DNA of 64,000 bases from Henckelia pumila (GCF_033568475.1 NC_133122.1:163334130-163398129); one strand, 5' to 3'. Shown: positions 21,425-34,512, counted from the first letter of the stretch. Numbers and translations: made by a program. The notes: generated from the sequence alone by a model not told the origin.

Positions 21425-22810
21425 CTATTCCTGTTCCTTTTGCTGCTGCGAGTGAGCCATTTGATTATTCATCCTCTGCTGATGATAATACTACATCGAA
21501 GATTCCAAATGCACCAAGTGTTGGTGATGATGCATCTGCATCGATCGATCCCTGCTTCTGACACTACTTTGGTGTTCTCTGATGATGAAGAAGCATCCAT
21601 AGCCAAGTTCATGGCTAATTTGAAGCAAACCAAGGAACAAAGATCTGCTGCCTCTCTTCTTGCTTCTGATGACGAACCCAACGAGGAGATGCTGCAAGAA
21701 TTTGCTGACAATCGTCCCAGTAACTCAGATAGTTCTGCTTCTGATTCTAGTAAGGATTTTGATGTTGAAGATGATTTGAAGGATGATACCTCGGAAGAAG
21801 ATGTCACCACAGATGTTGCTGACACTCTGGATAACACCCTGGCTGAAGAGTATCTAGTAAAAAGTCTTTTTCTTCTTTTTTTTTACACAGAATGTGCTGC
21901 AAACGATTGGCAACACTAGGCCAATCATGAGTTATTTGAAGAGCAAAATATTGATCTTGAATCCTATGGAGCTCAGAATCTGGTAAAGTTTTTCCAACTT
22001 AGGAACATGCTAGCTACTGTTACTTCAGGTATCCCATATTGCAGGAAGCTTGTCTTAGAATATTATTGTAATTTAACTGCTGTTGTGAAGGACCCTCGAT
22101 ATGTTAAGTATGAGAAGATTTATGTGAGGGGTCAGATCTTTGATTTTAGCCCTGCTGTGATTAATGGATTCTTCCGTTCCCCGAATGTGGATGATGTTGC
22201 CTTGAATTCTTTGAACGAGATTACATCTGTCATCATTGGAAGCCATGTCACTCATTTTCTAGCTCACTCGCACAAACTGTCCGCGGCAAAGCTCACATCT
22301 TTGTATTCCGTTCTGCACAAGACTGCAGTGAAGACTTTGACACCATCTTCCAATTCCACCAGTGTTACTAAACATCAAGCGCATGTGTTGTATGCTATTG
22401 GAAATGAAGCAGTATTCAATTTTGGCAAATTTGTGTTTGACACAGTCATGGCCTATTCAGATTATGGTCAAGTGACTTACAAGCTCCCTTATCCATCTCT
22501 AATATATGAAATGCTGGTATCTCAAGGGTTTGAGAAAGATGATGATGAGGTTCTTACTGATGATGTGGAAATATTAATGCTTGCTCCTGCTCTTCTCAGT
22601 GGAAATAGGAAATCGGATCTTCCATGGATAGAGTCAGATGTTGTTGAAGGTGTTGTGTCAGATGTTGGCAACACTGCCCTTGTTAGTTTCCTGCTTGTAC
22701 CCCCTTCTTCAACCCTACAAATGGACTCTGTCTTTATCCAATTCCAGCTGTTACATGCTGAACAGAAGATTAACCAGGCCAAGACAACATTGCTTATTAT
22801 GAAGCCTTGA
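21425..22810 (+). pseudogene. Env-like gene of a second Sirevirus, 5' part missing
   Basis: An acidic Ser/Asp-rich stretch (about 21425-21860) changes frame near 21540. A domain at about 21990-22600 (IYVRGQIFDFSPAVINGF, with LAHSHKLSAAKLTSLY after it) matches the env-like/plant transposon protein of Sireviruses. The 22007-22810 frame is 267 aa and ends at a TGA at 22808. The coding part also extends upstream of 22007 in the same frame (FFQLRNMLATVTSG). Its gag-pol is absent: sequence to the left is replaced at 21405 by the Ty3-type LTR. This env-like protein is of a different subtype from the one at 11438-14213. Confidence 0.65.
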
Positions 22811-24080
22811 AAGTTCACTACCAAAGCTAAGTCTACTTGGAGTTGGATCCTCTTCTGGAAAAAAAAAAAAAAAAAAGGAGAATAAGATGCTTCTGAAGAC
22901 AATGATTACTCATCTAAGAGCAATCAGTTTTAGTTGTGGTTTGGTGATTTAGTGTTTATTTTTCTGTCGAACTTTTTCTCTCGTTCGTTTTTTGCTCTGT
23001 TTTTGTTTATGTTTTTACTCTAATCTGTTTTTAATCAATATTAATGTCAGTTTGTTTGGTTATGACTCTCTGCTTTGTTCAAAGTTTTTTTTCTGCTCTG
23101 GAACTTAAGTGTTATGAGGAGATGTTGGTAACATCCTAGATAACACCTATAATTAGACTAAGGGCGATAATGTATTCTCTAATTCAAAGGGAGAATTGAT
23201 ATTGAGGGAGAGTCTTGATATGTGCTAAGTTGTTGAAATTATGTTTTGTCCAGAAAGGCAAAAAGGGAGAGATTGAAAAAAATATTTTATTTTCTAAGAA
23301 CTTTCACGTTTTAAAAAGAGATTTATTTTCTTTTGTCTTTCTTGGACTTAAAGTTTTTAAATTGATTAAGATATTTTAAAAAGGAATTATCGTGTACTCA
23401 ATTGATTTATTTACTTAATTATTTGCTATGAGACACTTATCATACTATATTTTTATCTCCTAACTTAATGGTATTTTTCATTATCTTTGTAGATTCAAGC
23501 TTTAATTAAGGAAACAAGATCAAGACTTTTAGAGATAAGTTTTACACGCTTAAATAGAAGAAGAGTACGAAGAGATCGTTGAGGTTTTTGGAGCGTACAC
23601 TTTGAGAGTTCTTGAAAACACAACTGAAGCTGAAGTATGCGCAAAAGCCGATGGTTGCTGATTTGATAGCCTAGGTTCTATGAAGTCTTTTTTAGAGCAT
23701 TTGAAGATCGAAAACTTGTTGCTATCGTGTTTTGTCATCTAGGCCAACTCCTTATTTGTTTTACGTACTTTTCTACTTTCAATAGAGTTTTTAAGGGAGT
23801 TACTTTTATTTAGTTTATTTTCTCACTTGTTTTGAGAAAATTAAATTTTGATGTGTTCACTAGTTTTAGGGCTTTTGTAAGACGATTTACAATAGTGAAG
23901 CTGTTTGCCCTAAGGCACTGCACGAGTACGGTGTACTTGTGTTTAATCATTCATATGTGTTTATTTATTTGTTGCTATTTATTCACGTTTTTTAATATTT
24001 TCGTTGTATGTTATGTCAGATATTGCCAACATCTAGTGACAACATCTGGATCTGATATTTTTCATACTCCATTATTCCTA
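22811..24080 (+). repeat. Second Sirevirus 3' UTR, polypurine tract and 3' LTR
   Basis: The stretch 22811-23258 is non-coding. A polypurine tract (AAAAAGGGAGAGAT, 23260-23273) precedes TGAAAAAAATATT at 23274, which I take as the LTR start. The right end is not certain; a TAACA near 24080 is one candidate. No gene is seen. Confidence 0.5.
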
Positions 24081-24167
24081 ACAGTTTATAATCTTTATCT
24101 TTGTTATGCTTTTATGTTGGATGCAAACATCTCGTGTATTCATTTTTTGAGATATATAAAAACATTA

Positions 24168-24326
24168 GAGTGATGCTACATCTAAACGGAGGATTACACG
24201 TTGCACTTGAAATTACATAAATATCTTTAATGTATATTGGAAAGATTTTTTTCAAATAAACTGGTGGGATAATTTTGTAATTTAATGTGCAGTGTATAAC
24301 CTAACATGTATGTATTAGCATTACCC
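24168..24326. mobile_element. Short MITE with 9-bp target duplication (Mutator type)
   Basis: A 159-bp element with inverted ends GAGTGATGCTA / rc GGGTAATGCTA. It is flanked by the perfect 9-bp duplication AAAACATTA at 24159-24167 and 24327-24335. Nine-base duplications are typical of Mutator-like elements. The ends resemble those of the MITE at 54208-54399. Confidence 0.75.
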
Positions 24327-24692
24327 AAAACATTATTAGCTAGTTAGCTTCTACAAAAATAAATTTTAAAAAAAATCAAATACAAGGTTTTTTTTTTTTT
24401 TGAAGATAAAATCCAACGTTGGAGAAGTAGAAGGGCGGACTAAAATTTTGAAAACAAAATGTGCTGACAACGAAAATAAAGAAAGACTGTGTAATAAAAT
24501 AAAATAAAGTACAACGGCTCGGTTCCCTAAAGCTGTGTCAAAAGCACGGGTTCACCATTGCAGTGTTCGACCTCGACTTCGACTGCCCCCTTTTCCATCT
24601 CAAAATTATTCTGAATCTTTGTTGTTATAATCTAATTTAAATCTAAAAGTAGGGAGGATTTGCCATTATTTTCTGTGGCCATTTTACAATCA

Positions 24693-25931
24693 ATGCTCCT
24701 TAGATTACTGAATAATCGCTTCTATTTCCGCTTCAGTTTACTTCTGTGGTTGATCCCAGTTGTCTTAGGGGAAGACCCTTTTGTTTTCTATGACTGGACT
24801 GTGTCGTACATCACCGCTGCTCCTCTGGGGATCAAGCAACAGGTTGCTTTTTCTACTTTTCCAATTGTTATTTTTATCCATTTTAAGTTCTAATGTACTT
24901 TTGCCCTTTGTCAATTGGAAATTTATGTGTTTGCTGCCACTCAGCAATTTTCTTGGAAAGACTGGTCAAATATATTTGTGCTTCACAATTGAGTTGATGT
25001 AGAAGTATGACTTTTTGGTGAAGTGGGAAGCTCAGTTTGATTGGTTATTTGGTCGTTTGTATTATGTTTGTACATGTATTGAGCACTCTCAAAAGGAGTC
25101 TTAAAGCCTGATGGTTTTGGGTTCCTATAAAAGGTGGGATCAAGTTCAGCTGGTTTAGTTTCATCATGTTCAGATCCATTATAACCAAACTGCTTTACTC
25201 CAAACTGATTAGATTTTATTATACAATAACTATACTACACAATCTTATATTTTTTCTTGGCTGGCACCTCACTTTTAGTTTTGTTATCAACCAGTAAGGA
25301 GAGGGTCACTTCCTGTAGGTTTTCTCGGATGTATGGGTAAGGCATAGCATCATGATCTGGAGTTTTACTTTGTAGCTAGCTGCTGTTGTCACCAGATACT
25401 GTTTTCTTATGTGCGATACTTGCTACTGATCCGTGCCCTGCTAATTCCTTGTGTACGCTGCATTGCCACCACCATCTCTATGATTTTATTTAAGGTTTTT
25501 TATACACATTCCATCCATGTATGCATAGCCATACATAAATCAATTGTATTAATAATCATATATATATTTATTAAAGTTCCGTCCCAACCCGTACCGTGGT
25601 GTGGCTCATTTTTTTCCTTTTTAATATATATATATTTTTTTACTATTTTGTTTTCTTAATTATACAATCATCCTTATTTGTTTAGATATTTATTATTTGA
25701 CACTTACCAATTTCAATTGCAGTATGACCCCTAATTATTTTTAAGGAAGAACACCTTAATTGGTCTCTTGGTATGCTCTACCTCAAATTGCAAATAAAAC
25801 CCCATAAAAGTATCAAATTACGAAAAGTGGATATCATATTAAAATCAAACACTTTTAAATGCTATATCATATACACACAACACATTATATTTATAAATCA
25901 CGTTACACACGCAAAGCGTGTGCGTTATCGC

Positions 25932-25962
<31 letters not shown>

Positions 25963-28900
25963 TTTTCAGCTGCTCAACCGTGTTTTAGTTATGCGAAAAG
26001 TCAAAACAAAAAACAACTAAAACCCGGTATGTTTAACCGCTCATTCAAGTTGTTATTTGTTGTAACCTTTCATGTTGGCATTTCTCAAAGGTGGATTTTT
26101 GGCTGCAAGTTTTTTTTTTTATGTACATGCTAATTATCTCCACACAATTTTGACCTATCAAGCTTCTTCCTTCTTTTTTTTTTAATTATTTTTTATACTT
26201 CTATTTGTTCCTGTGCTCACGCCATTATTTTACTTTCCAGTGCACTGAATTTCTATCTTTTCTCCCACCTCACAGCTTTGAAAAAATTAATGCATCGGCG
26301 TTGTGATTTCATGTATAGTTATTTATTGTTGTCTCTACTGTTATTGCTCTACAAGAGTGCCCACCGGCAGGCTGCCTCTGACTCCCGAATATCATATTTT
26401 CAGGTGATAGGAATAGAGGGGAAATTTCCAGGTCCCATTCTGAATGTCACCACCAATTGGAATGTTGTTGTCAATGTCAGAAATAATCTAGACGAACCAT
26501 TTCTTATCACATGGTATTTTTCTGTATATCAGTACATTGCAATGATTATATATAGTATTGAAGTAACTGTTCTCAGTGAATTCTAGGAATGGCATTCAAC
26601 AAAGAAAAAATTCATGGCAAGATGGTGTTTCAGGGACAAACTGTCCCATTCCCGCTGGTTGGAACTGGACGTACCAGTTTCAGGTCAAAGACCAGATAGG
26701 AAGTTTCTTTTACTTCCCTTCCCTTGGTTTCCAAAGGGCTGCTGGTGGATATGGTGGAATCATTGTTAACAACAGAGAAGTTATTCCTGTGCCTTTTGGC
26801 TTACCGGATGGAGATGTTACCCTCTTTATCAGCGATTGGTACATAAAGGATCATAAGGTTGGGGAAGGAGCTGTGATTTTTTTTCCTTTCATTGGTTATT
26901 TTCTTGAATTGTGAGATTCTATTCAGTTATTGATAAAGTTTATGGATTAACATTGAACAGAAACTCAGAGATGATATTGTGAGCAAAACTAGTCTTGGAA
27001 CTCCAGATGGTGTCCTAATTAACGGATTAGGCCCTTACCAATATAATAAAGATTTGGTGTCGGATGGTATATCCTACCAGATTGTAAATGTTGAACCAGG
27101 TATTTCTCTCTGGCTGCATATGATGCCAAGTGCTGGCTTTCTGCTGCTCATGCCCACATTAAACTTGTGCTTTGTCATTTTTCTCTAGCTATTGTCATAG
27201 ATGCTTACTTTTAAATATGTTGAAATTTGTGTAAAGAAGAGGGAACTTTTTACATGCATTCGTGATGGAATTAGTGGCATGGCTTTTGATATATGAACAT
27301 GGGAGAGGACCTGGTACACTCATTTCGTCTTGTGTCTGCTACTTTGGCTTGTAAAAATATAACATATGTGAAGAGTAAAATCTGGTTCATGGTCAGAATA
27401 TGGAGTCAGATGGAATGAACTGGAGTCATAAGCAATTCATTTGTTATTTCCTCGGCGTGTCCATCATCCTCGGAATCTTCTTCCAAAGTTAAAGTAAATG
27501 GTCGTCGTTACTTGAAATTAATTATCTTCTTTGACTTTCAAATTGTCGGTTTCCATTCGTACTAGTGATGGACAAGGTCTATTTCTGGGAATCAAAGAAT
27601 CATCGAACTCTTCTTTCAAAAAATCTCATAGAATGCAGCTAAACTGCATTTCTTGTAAATTACCCGATGATTCAAATTTCAATACCTTCATGTGAAATTG
27701 TGTGTGCTCCTATCAACTAATTCACCTGAGGGTGTTATGATATCCCACATTGAAATATTAAACTAATAAAGAGTTAGTTATAAACTCATGAGACAACCCC
27801 ACCCAATAGGCAAGCCTTTTGGATGGACACCTCATGGGTTTATAACCTAACATTTGGTGCTCTCGTTGAGAGCCGACGTAGCGAAAGGGGCGACCTAGGA
27901 AAGGGCTACCATCGGATCAGTGTCGATAATTGGAAAAATTATAGGCCGGATTAAGGTGCATGAATGCATGCACTGAATACTGAAAGGTGAGTGAAAGCCG
28001 CCTAGAGTAGGCCGCCGCGGACGTCGGCTTCTCAAGGGGTCGGCAATGTTATGATATCTCACATTGAAATATTAAACTAATAAAGAGTTAGTTATAAACT
28101 CATGAGGCAACCCCACCCAATAGGCAAGCCTTTTGGGATGGACACCTCATGGGTTTATAATCTAACATTTATGTTATGATATCCCACATTGAAATATTAA
28201 ACTAATAAAGAGTTAGTTATAAACTCATGAGGCAACCCCACCCAATAGGCAAGCCTTTTGGGATGGACACCTCATGGGTTTATAACCTAACATTTGATGC
28301 TCTCGTTGAGAGTCGGCATAGCGGAAGGGGCGACCTAGGAAAGGGCTACCACCAAGAAGAAAGGTGAGTGAAAGCCGTCTAGAGTGGACCACCGTGCGGA
28401 AGGGGCGACCTAGGAAAGGGCTACCACCAAAAAGAAAGGTGAGTGAAAGCCGTCTAGAGTGGGCCGCCGTGCGGAAAGGGCGACCTAGGAAAGGGCTACC
28501 ACCAAAAAGAATGGTGAGTGCAAGCCGTCTAGAGTAGGCCGCCGCGGACGTCGGCTTCTCAAGGGGTCAGCAATGTTACAATATCCCACATTGAAATACT
28601 AAACTAATAAAGAGTTGGTTATAAACTCTTGAGGCAACCCCACCAAATAGGCAAGCCTTTTGGATGGACACCTCATGGGTTTATAACCTAAAAGAGGGTG
28701 AGCAGAAACTTAACCAAACCAAACTGATGGCTTTGATTGATTTTTACTCGGTCATATTTTAGATCATGTTTAAAATCAACCAAACCTTAAAAAATTGGTC
28801 TGGCTCAAAGTTTAGTTAAAAATTCCAAAATAACCGATTTTATTTGTATAAAAATTATATAATAGACTTTGTTAAATAACTAACTTACTATGATTTTTTG

Positions 28901-31900
28901 AATTATAAAAACTTGATTTGTTCATTGATTTTATCTCTTTATTTAGTCTGTATATTTGTCTCAACTGCTTTTAGAAATTTTTATTGACATATGTGATAGC
29001 GGATGATTGTGGAGTTTCCTTTGAAGTTAAAAGTAAATCATTCGAGTATTTATACTTCTGTATGATAAATGTGTATTGTCATTGTCATGCACTATATTGT
29101 TAAATGCTTTTAATATCTATTTGTGTATTGATATATTTTTATTTATAATGTTGGTTGACCGATATTTTTAGTTGGAAAAAACTAGCAAGTGAACTAGGTC
29201 AAATTATAAAATAGTCGGATTTGTAGTCTTACTTGATCCTACAGAGGCTACTATTTAACTACCATAATTTTAGCTACTTGATTTAAGTAAATAAATGCAA
29301 GAGAGTAAAAGTATTGATCTAAATTAACTAACTAGAAGAGTTTCCAATTAAATATAACGGTATTCAATGATCAAGCAAGAACTCAAACGACTAAGACATG
29401 CAACGGTACCGACACTGTACTATGATGATGCTTGTTGAAATTCAATTACTTGTCAACTGCTCAATAACAGTGAAACCCCTAATTTGTTTGTTAATTAATT
29501 CCCTGAGTTAATAAACCTATTTAAACCTAACAGTCCAATTATTCATAATTGAATTTCATTAGATTTAAATGCATTAAATCTTTGTGGAATTTCAATTTTC
29601 ACCTATTACGAACATATAATCGAATCTATTCCTAGTCAATTTTATTATTTGTTGATTGACGTGTTTGTTGTTATATTTAACCAATCATCTTCTGATTGAA
29701 GATTAATAAACAAATATGTAAATAGCTGATCAGACTATTCACAAGCAATTTTAACCCACCATCAATCAATAATTGAAAATAAGAAAAAAATTATATTGAC
29801 AACAAAGAAGTTATCGAACAATGTATTGTCTTGCCCCTATCGTGGTTTTAGTCTAAAGAAATTTATTGCATAAAATCAAGACAAAGCATAGAAACAATGT
29901 TTGAATTCATTAAAATAAACTCTAAGAAAGATTAAGAAAATATCAGCGTGGTTGGTGCGGTTCCGTCTTTCGAAGTCATCTTCCTTACATATCGAGATTC
30001 CTTTGATCATCGGCGTCTTCCCCACTTTCAGGGGTCTTTTGTACGTGGTATTGAATTGTTCAACCTTATTTCCAAACTTAAGCCTTTTCCAGTTTCCACA
30101 TTTTGGTCAAATCTTAAAACAATATGAAATTAAATAAAATAAATGCATAATACGGGATAGAAATGCTAGATAAGCACGAATACAACAAAATAAATCCATG
30201 AAATATCTATTGGATTCGTGCTTATCAATAGTTTAGAAAATTTTAATTATATTTAAAATAATCAAAATATTTCATTTGAAAAAAATCAATGTTTAAAGCT
30301 GATAATAAAAACCAAGTCGAACCAAACCAAAAACTTAGGTTTGTTTTATTTGTTTTTAATTTTAATGGTTTGTTTGGTTTGCTACTTAGTCTCCAATAAT
30401 TTTAGTTTGATTAGGATTTTTATCAAAAATTGAACTAGTCCTAACCCCTAGTTGTGGCAACTTCATTCAATAATGTGAAAGTTCAATCACATGTATTCAT
30501 TCATTTACATCAAGCATCCTGTTGATGAATTTTCTTGTAAAACAGGCAAAACCTATCGCTTCCGTGTTCACAATGTTGGAATCTCTACTAGCTTGAATTT
30601 CAGGATTCAAAATCATAACTTGATTCTTGTAGAAACTGAAGGGTCTTACACCATGCAACAGAACTACTCAAACATGGATATCCATGTAGGTCAGTCATAT
30701 TCGTTCTTGGTAACAATGGATCAAAATGCATTCAACGATTATTACATTGTTGCTAGTCCAAGGTTTACCAATTCATCGAGTTGGGCAAAGGCTACTGGAG
30801 TTGCTATATTACATTACTCAAATTCCCAGGGGCCGGCTTCAGGTCCTCTTCCAGATCCTCCCGATGAATATGACACAGATTTCTCAATGAATCAAGCAAG
30901 ATCTATAAGGTTTTAGCTAAACAAAGTCATTCTTTTTATTCTTGCTTACTTTATAAATTGTCAAATATTTACCTTAACATTTTTTTATCTTACTCTGAAA
31001 CAAATGGCTTTAATTTTACTGCAAGGACTCACCTTTCATAATATGGTATTACATTTCTCAAGGAAGGCATATCGCATCATGATGCTAGATCATTGCTTGA
31101 GAATCAAACTTTTATTGATCCTCTCTAATTGTATGGTGTCTAATTCTTTTGAGCATAATAATTGATTTTAGATATTTAACTCACAATTTTTGTTAATACA
31201 GATGGAATATTTCTGCTGGAGCTGCCCGTCCGAACCCGCAAGGATCTTTCAGATATGGGCAAATATCTGTAACAGATGTATATGTCATCCTTAATAGGCT
31301 TCCAGAACTTGTAGATGGAAAATGGCGCAACACTCTAAATGGGATTTCGTATATAGCTCCTTCAACACCTCTGATGCTTGCTTCACAATTTAAGGTCCCA
31401 GGGGTCTTCAAGCTTGATTTTCCTAATAGGATGATGAACAGACCTGCGAAAGTTGACACATCTGTCATTAATGGAACTTTCAAAGGATTTATAGAAATTA
31501 TTTTCCAAAACAATTCTACCTCTGTTCATAGTTACCATCTAGATGGATACTCCTTTTTCGTTGTGGGGTAAGAACTAAATTTCAGGTTATTTCAGTGCTT
31601 CATTCTTCTAGTTTTGGTGAGTGAAAAACCTGAAAGATTAACACTTTTGTTTGACACACAGGATGGATTATGGGGTGTGGACCGAAGACAGCAGAAGCAC
31701 TTATAACAAATGGGATGGGGTGGCTCGATGCACTACCCAGGTAGTCATTGTCCTAAATCTTCAACTTGAAGTTTTTAGTTATTTGTTTATTTATTATGCT
31801 GTTAATTGCCTAGCCAACTGCATTTGAATGGGAAAGTTTAAAAAAAAGGTTTTTATGTTAGTAAAAAACATTTTCTAGAAAAGGCATTGCTTGACTGGCT

Positions 31901-33558
31901 CTTGCTTTTAAAAAGGTGCTGAGTTGTGGTTTTTAGAATTTCTTCAGCGTCTCTTTAGAAACTAAAAGGAAATACATAATTATTTTTTGGGAAAATAATG
32001 TTTTTAACTATTTTATGATCCATGAATGATACTCATTTTTCTTTGAAAAAAAATTTAAAATTTTTTATTATTATATTTTTTAAAAAATAAGTGCTTCCGG
32101 TTTCTAAATAGTTGTATGCCATTGTCCCCATTCCTGGTCGGCCTTGGGTAGGTGGCAGATTATTAGATGAAGTAGCTTGACGTTTCAGCAGTTTTTGACG
32201 TACATAGATTTAAAAAAGGGGAAACCCCGGAATCCATTTTGATGCAACTCTGTTACTTTGCGTTACTGTCATTTATTGGATCACGACATATTAGACATGC
32301 AAATAGTCCCAAGCTTCTTCACTATATCGGAGAGAGAACCAAAAGTTTAAAATAACCGATTGCCGAAGCAGATGCTAAAAGTATTTGACGGATTAATCAA
32401 CAAATTGTGACTTTTTGTTTGATCATTGATATCATTTGATTATTAACATAAATTTGGATCCCAAAGAAGAAATGGACATTCTGTTGTTTCTCTGTGTTGT
32501 AAATGTTTATCATGCTAAATGCTATATTCATACAGGTGCATTTCATTTTCGTAATTATTCAACAATTTCTGGGAAAAATGAAATGTACTAGATAATACGA
32601 TGTGCGTTCCTAGCAGTATTTCTGGTACTATTGATTTGAATTACGTTGTTGGAGCAAGAACTAAGATAATTTTAGATTTTCTTGGACTTGCCGTTACACA
32701 TTTACAAATTGCAGATACATTTTAATGCTTCAACTGATTTGGTTATTGTTTTTGTCTAACTCTAATCTTTTCTACTTGTTTCTTTCCTAACGATAAGATT
32801 ATGAATGTTTTGAAAATTCCGTTTTGTAACTTTTCAGGTTTTTCCTGGCGCTTGGACAGCCGTTTTAGTTTCTCTTGATAATGCTGGGATGTGGAACCTT
32901 CGTACACAAAACCTTGACTCATGGTATCGTGGCCAGGAACTTTATCTCAGCGTGGTGAATCCGGAGGAAGACAAAGATGAGGTTCCATTACCTTATGATG
33001 TAATCTATTGTGGCGCACTCTCTTTTTTACAGAAGTAAGCAATCAAATATGCTTCCTATATTTTTGAATTCAATATACTTCTTTTTTTGTGCACTTATGT
33101 TTTTTTTTTCTCTAGAAATCAAACGATATATTTTAATTGATGTTACTTGGAGTGAATGATACTTTTTATGTAATTTTTGTTATTAAAAGAAATTCTATCA
33201 TATTTATTCAAATATTTTTCACTTGTATTATAAAGAGGTGATAATTGTAATGTGAAACAATATGGATCAATAGTTTGTAAGCAGCCCCACACCTCACCCA
33301 CCCCCCTCCTGGGCATCGTCTCATGTCAGTAAGCATCATGCATATGCCTGAACTGCATGATTCCTATTATATTTCTTCACTGTTCTTATTTTCTACTATC
33401 AAAATTTAACAAGGTGGTAACATCTGTTACATTGCGGCTCTTGCAGGGACCAGGCTCGAAGAGTCAGCTTCTCTGATGCAACATCTCTAGATAAAGCCAT
33501 CCACATTGCCATGCTTTCCCTTCTCTTAGCTTTGTCAATATTCTTAGGTGTACACTAA
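24693..33558 (+). CDS. SKS: SKU5-similar (SKS) multicopper oxidase-like protein, 9 exons
   Basis: Exons: 24693-24842, 26404-26513, 26587-26857, 26961-27099, 30546-30909, 31202-31567, 31662-31740, 32838-33034, 33447-33558. All introns are GT-AG and the joined frame is open for 595 aa, close to SKU5 (about 590). Residues 1-26 are a signal peptide before EDPFVFYDWTVSYITAAPLG. Three cupredoxin domains follow (about 27-150, 160-320, 380-550). The C-terminus is a hydrophobic tail (AMLSLLLALSIFLGVH), consistent with a GPI anchor. The first copper-site region reads ITWNGIQQ rather than HWHG, so this is a non-enzymatic SKS-type protein, not an ascorbate oxidase or laccase. SKU5 family members act at the plasma membrane and cell wall in directional growth; the exact role here is inferred. 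Intron 4 (3.4 kb) is filled with transposons. Confidence 0.93.
27733..28693 (+). mobile_element. Tandem TRIM-like retrotransposon in SKS intron 4
   Basis: Four LTR-like copies of 120-121 bp start TGTTATGATATC or close variants: 27733-27852, 28047-28167, 28172-28292 and 28574-28693. Between copies 1-2 and 3-4 lie short non-coding internal regions that start TTTGGTGCTCTCG or a close variant, in the primer-binding position. Copies 2 and 3 are separated by only 4 bp. The whole array is flanked by a perfect 5-bp duplication GAGGG (27728-27732 and 28694-28698), so it entered as one unit or expanded after one insertion. No protein is encoded, as expected for a TRIM. Confidence 0.82.
28318..28560 (+). 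repeat. Tandem repeat inside the second TRIM internal region
   Basis: Three copies of a unit of about 76 bp containing GGCGACCTAGGAAAGGGCTA, then AAAGGTGAGTG and AAGCCGTCTAGAGT. The first TRIM internal region (27853-28046) has only one copy. Confidence 0.8.
29216..30227 (-). mobile_element. Candidate solo LTR in SKS intron 4
   Basis: On the minus strand the segment starts TGATAAGCACGAATCCAATA at 30227, like the Tat-type LTR that starts TGATAAACACGAATAC at 62398. A candidate 5-bp duplication ATAGT lies at 29211-29215 and 30228-30232. The inner end lacks a clean CA, so the left boundary is tentative. An open stretch at 29952-30137 is not gene-like. Confidence 0.45.
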
Positions 33559-33727
33559 CTCTGAAGAATTAGTTCAGCCATTGCTACTAATAATTAAAAA
33601 AAAAAGCATCAAGATCTCTGGGATTGACATAACACGCATGCTCGTTTTCTGCACAAAGTATATGCAAAGTTCTGTATTTGTACATTTTCCTTTCTCAACA
33701 ATTATGCTTCTGTATGTGTCGCTGAAG

Positions 33728-33857
33728 TAGGCGGTATGTAAATGTAACACATCATATGTATTACTCAGAACTTTTAATTTTATATATCTGTTCTTAGGCG
33801 GTGTGTAAATGTAACACATCATATGTATTACTCAGAACTTTTAATTTTATATATCTA
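33728..33857 (+). repeat. Tandem duplication downstream of SKS
   Basis: Two nearly identical copies of about 65 bp (TAGGCGGTATGTAAATG onward), about 170 bp after the SKS stop codon, probably in or near the 3' UTR. The rest of the stretch 33559-34512 is AT-rich spacer between two convergent genes; I see nothing else in it. Confidence 0.8.
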
Positions 33858-34512
33858 TTAACTTCGAACGTTTTTACTATATTCGGAGTTCTGGATTGCC
33901 CTGATCATTGTCGGGAGAGTTTGCGAAACAGAGAGTCTCTAAGGGTATATTGTGATTCTGAAGATTTGCATATTAATGTGCTGCAGTTCTAATTTCATAG
34001 ACTTCTGCAATTGTGTCATTGTGATGTTTAGAAATACGAATATATAGTGTTTATTATTCATCTTTCAGTATTCCATTACATTTATAGATTATTATTTTCT
34101 TTAAGAAGCCAATTTAGTTAATTACAAAGTAGCCCTCGAGAAATAATACTGGCATATTTCAAACAAAAAATAATTTTGTACAAAGATAAAATTCTTCGAA
34201 ATAATTTGGAAAGTATACGCAACAAATGCACTGACAACTGCTGATTGTAACGATATGTATTTTCTTACATAATATAAATACTTAAGCTATGGTACACTCA
34301 TAAACATAAATGCAAGCTTTTTAATGGCTTAAAATTCCAACATGATCACGACCAGCTCAAAGGAATTTCTCGCATAGTTTTCAGTCACTAGGAAATTACA
34401 GAAAAAATCCAAAGCATGAAAAAAAAAAACAATTCTAAATTTCTGTACTTTCACTTCTTCAAATATTTCCTTCCCTTCTCTTCTTGACTTTATCTACTGC
34501 TCATCGACGGTT

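Noticed and set aside
27733..28693. Considered as satellite DNA
   Set aside because: LTR-like units, primer-site position and GAGGG target duplication fit a TRIM retroelement.
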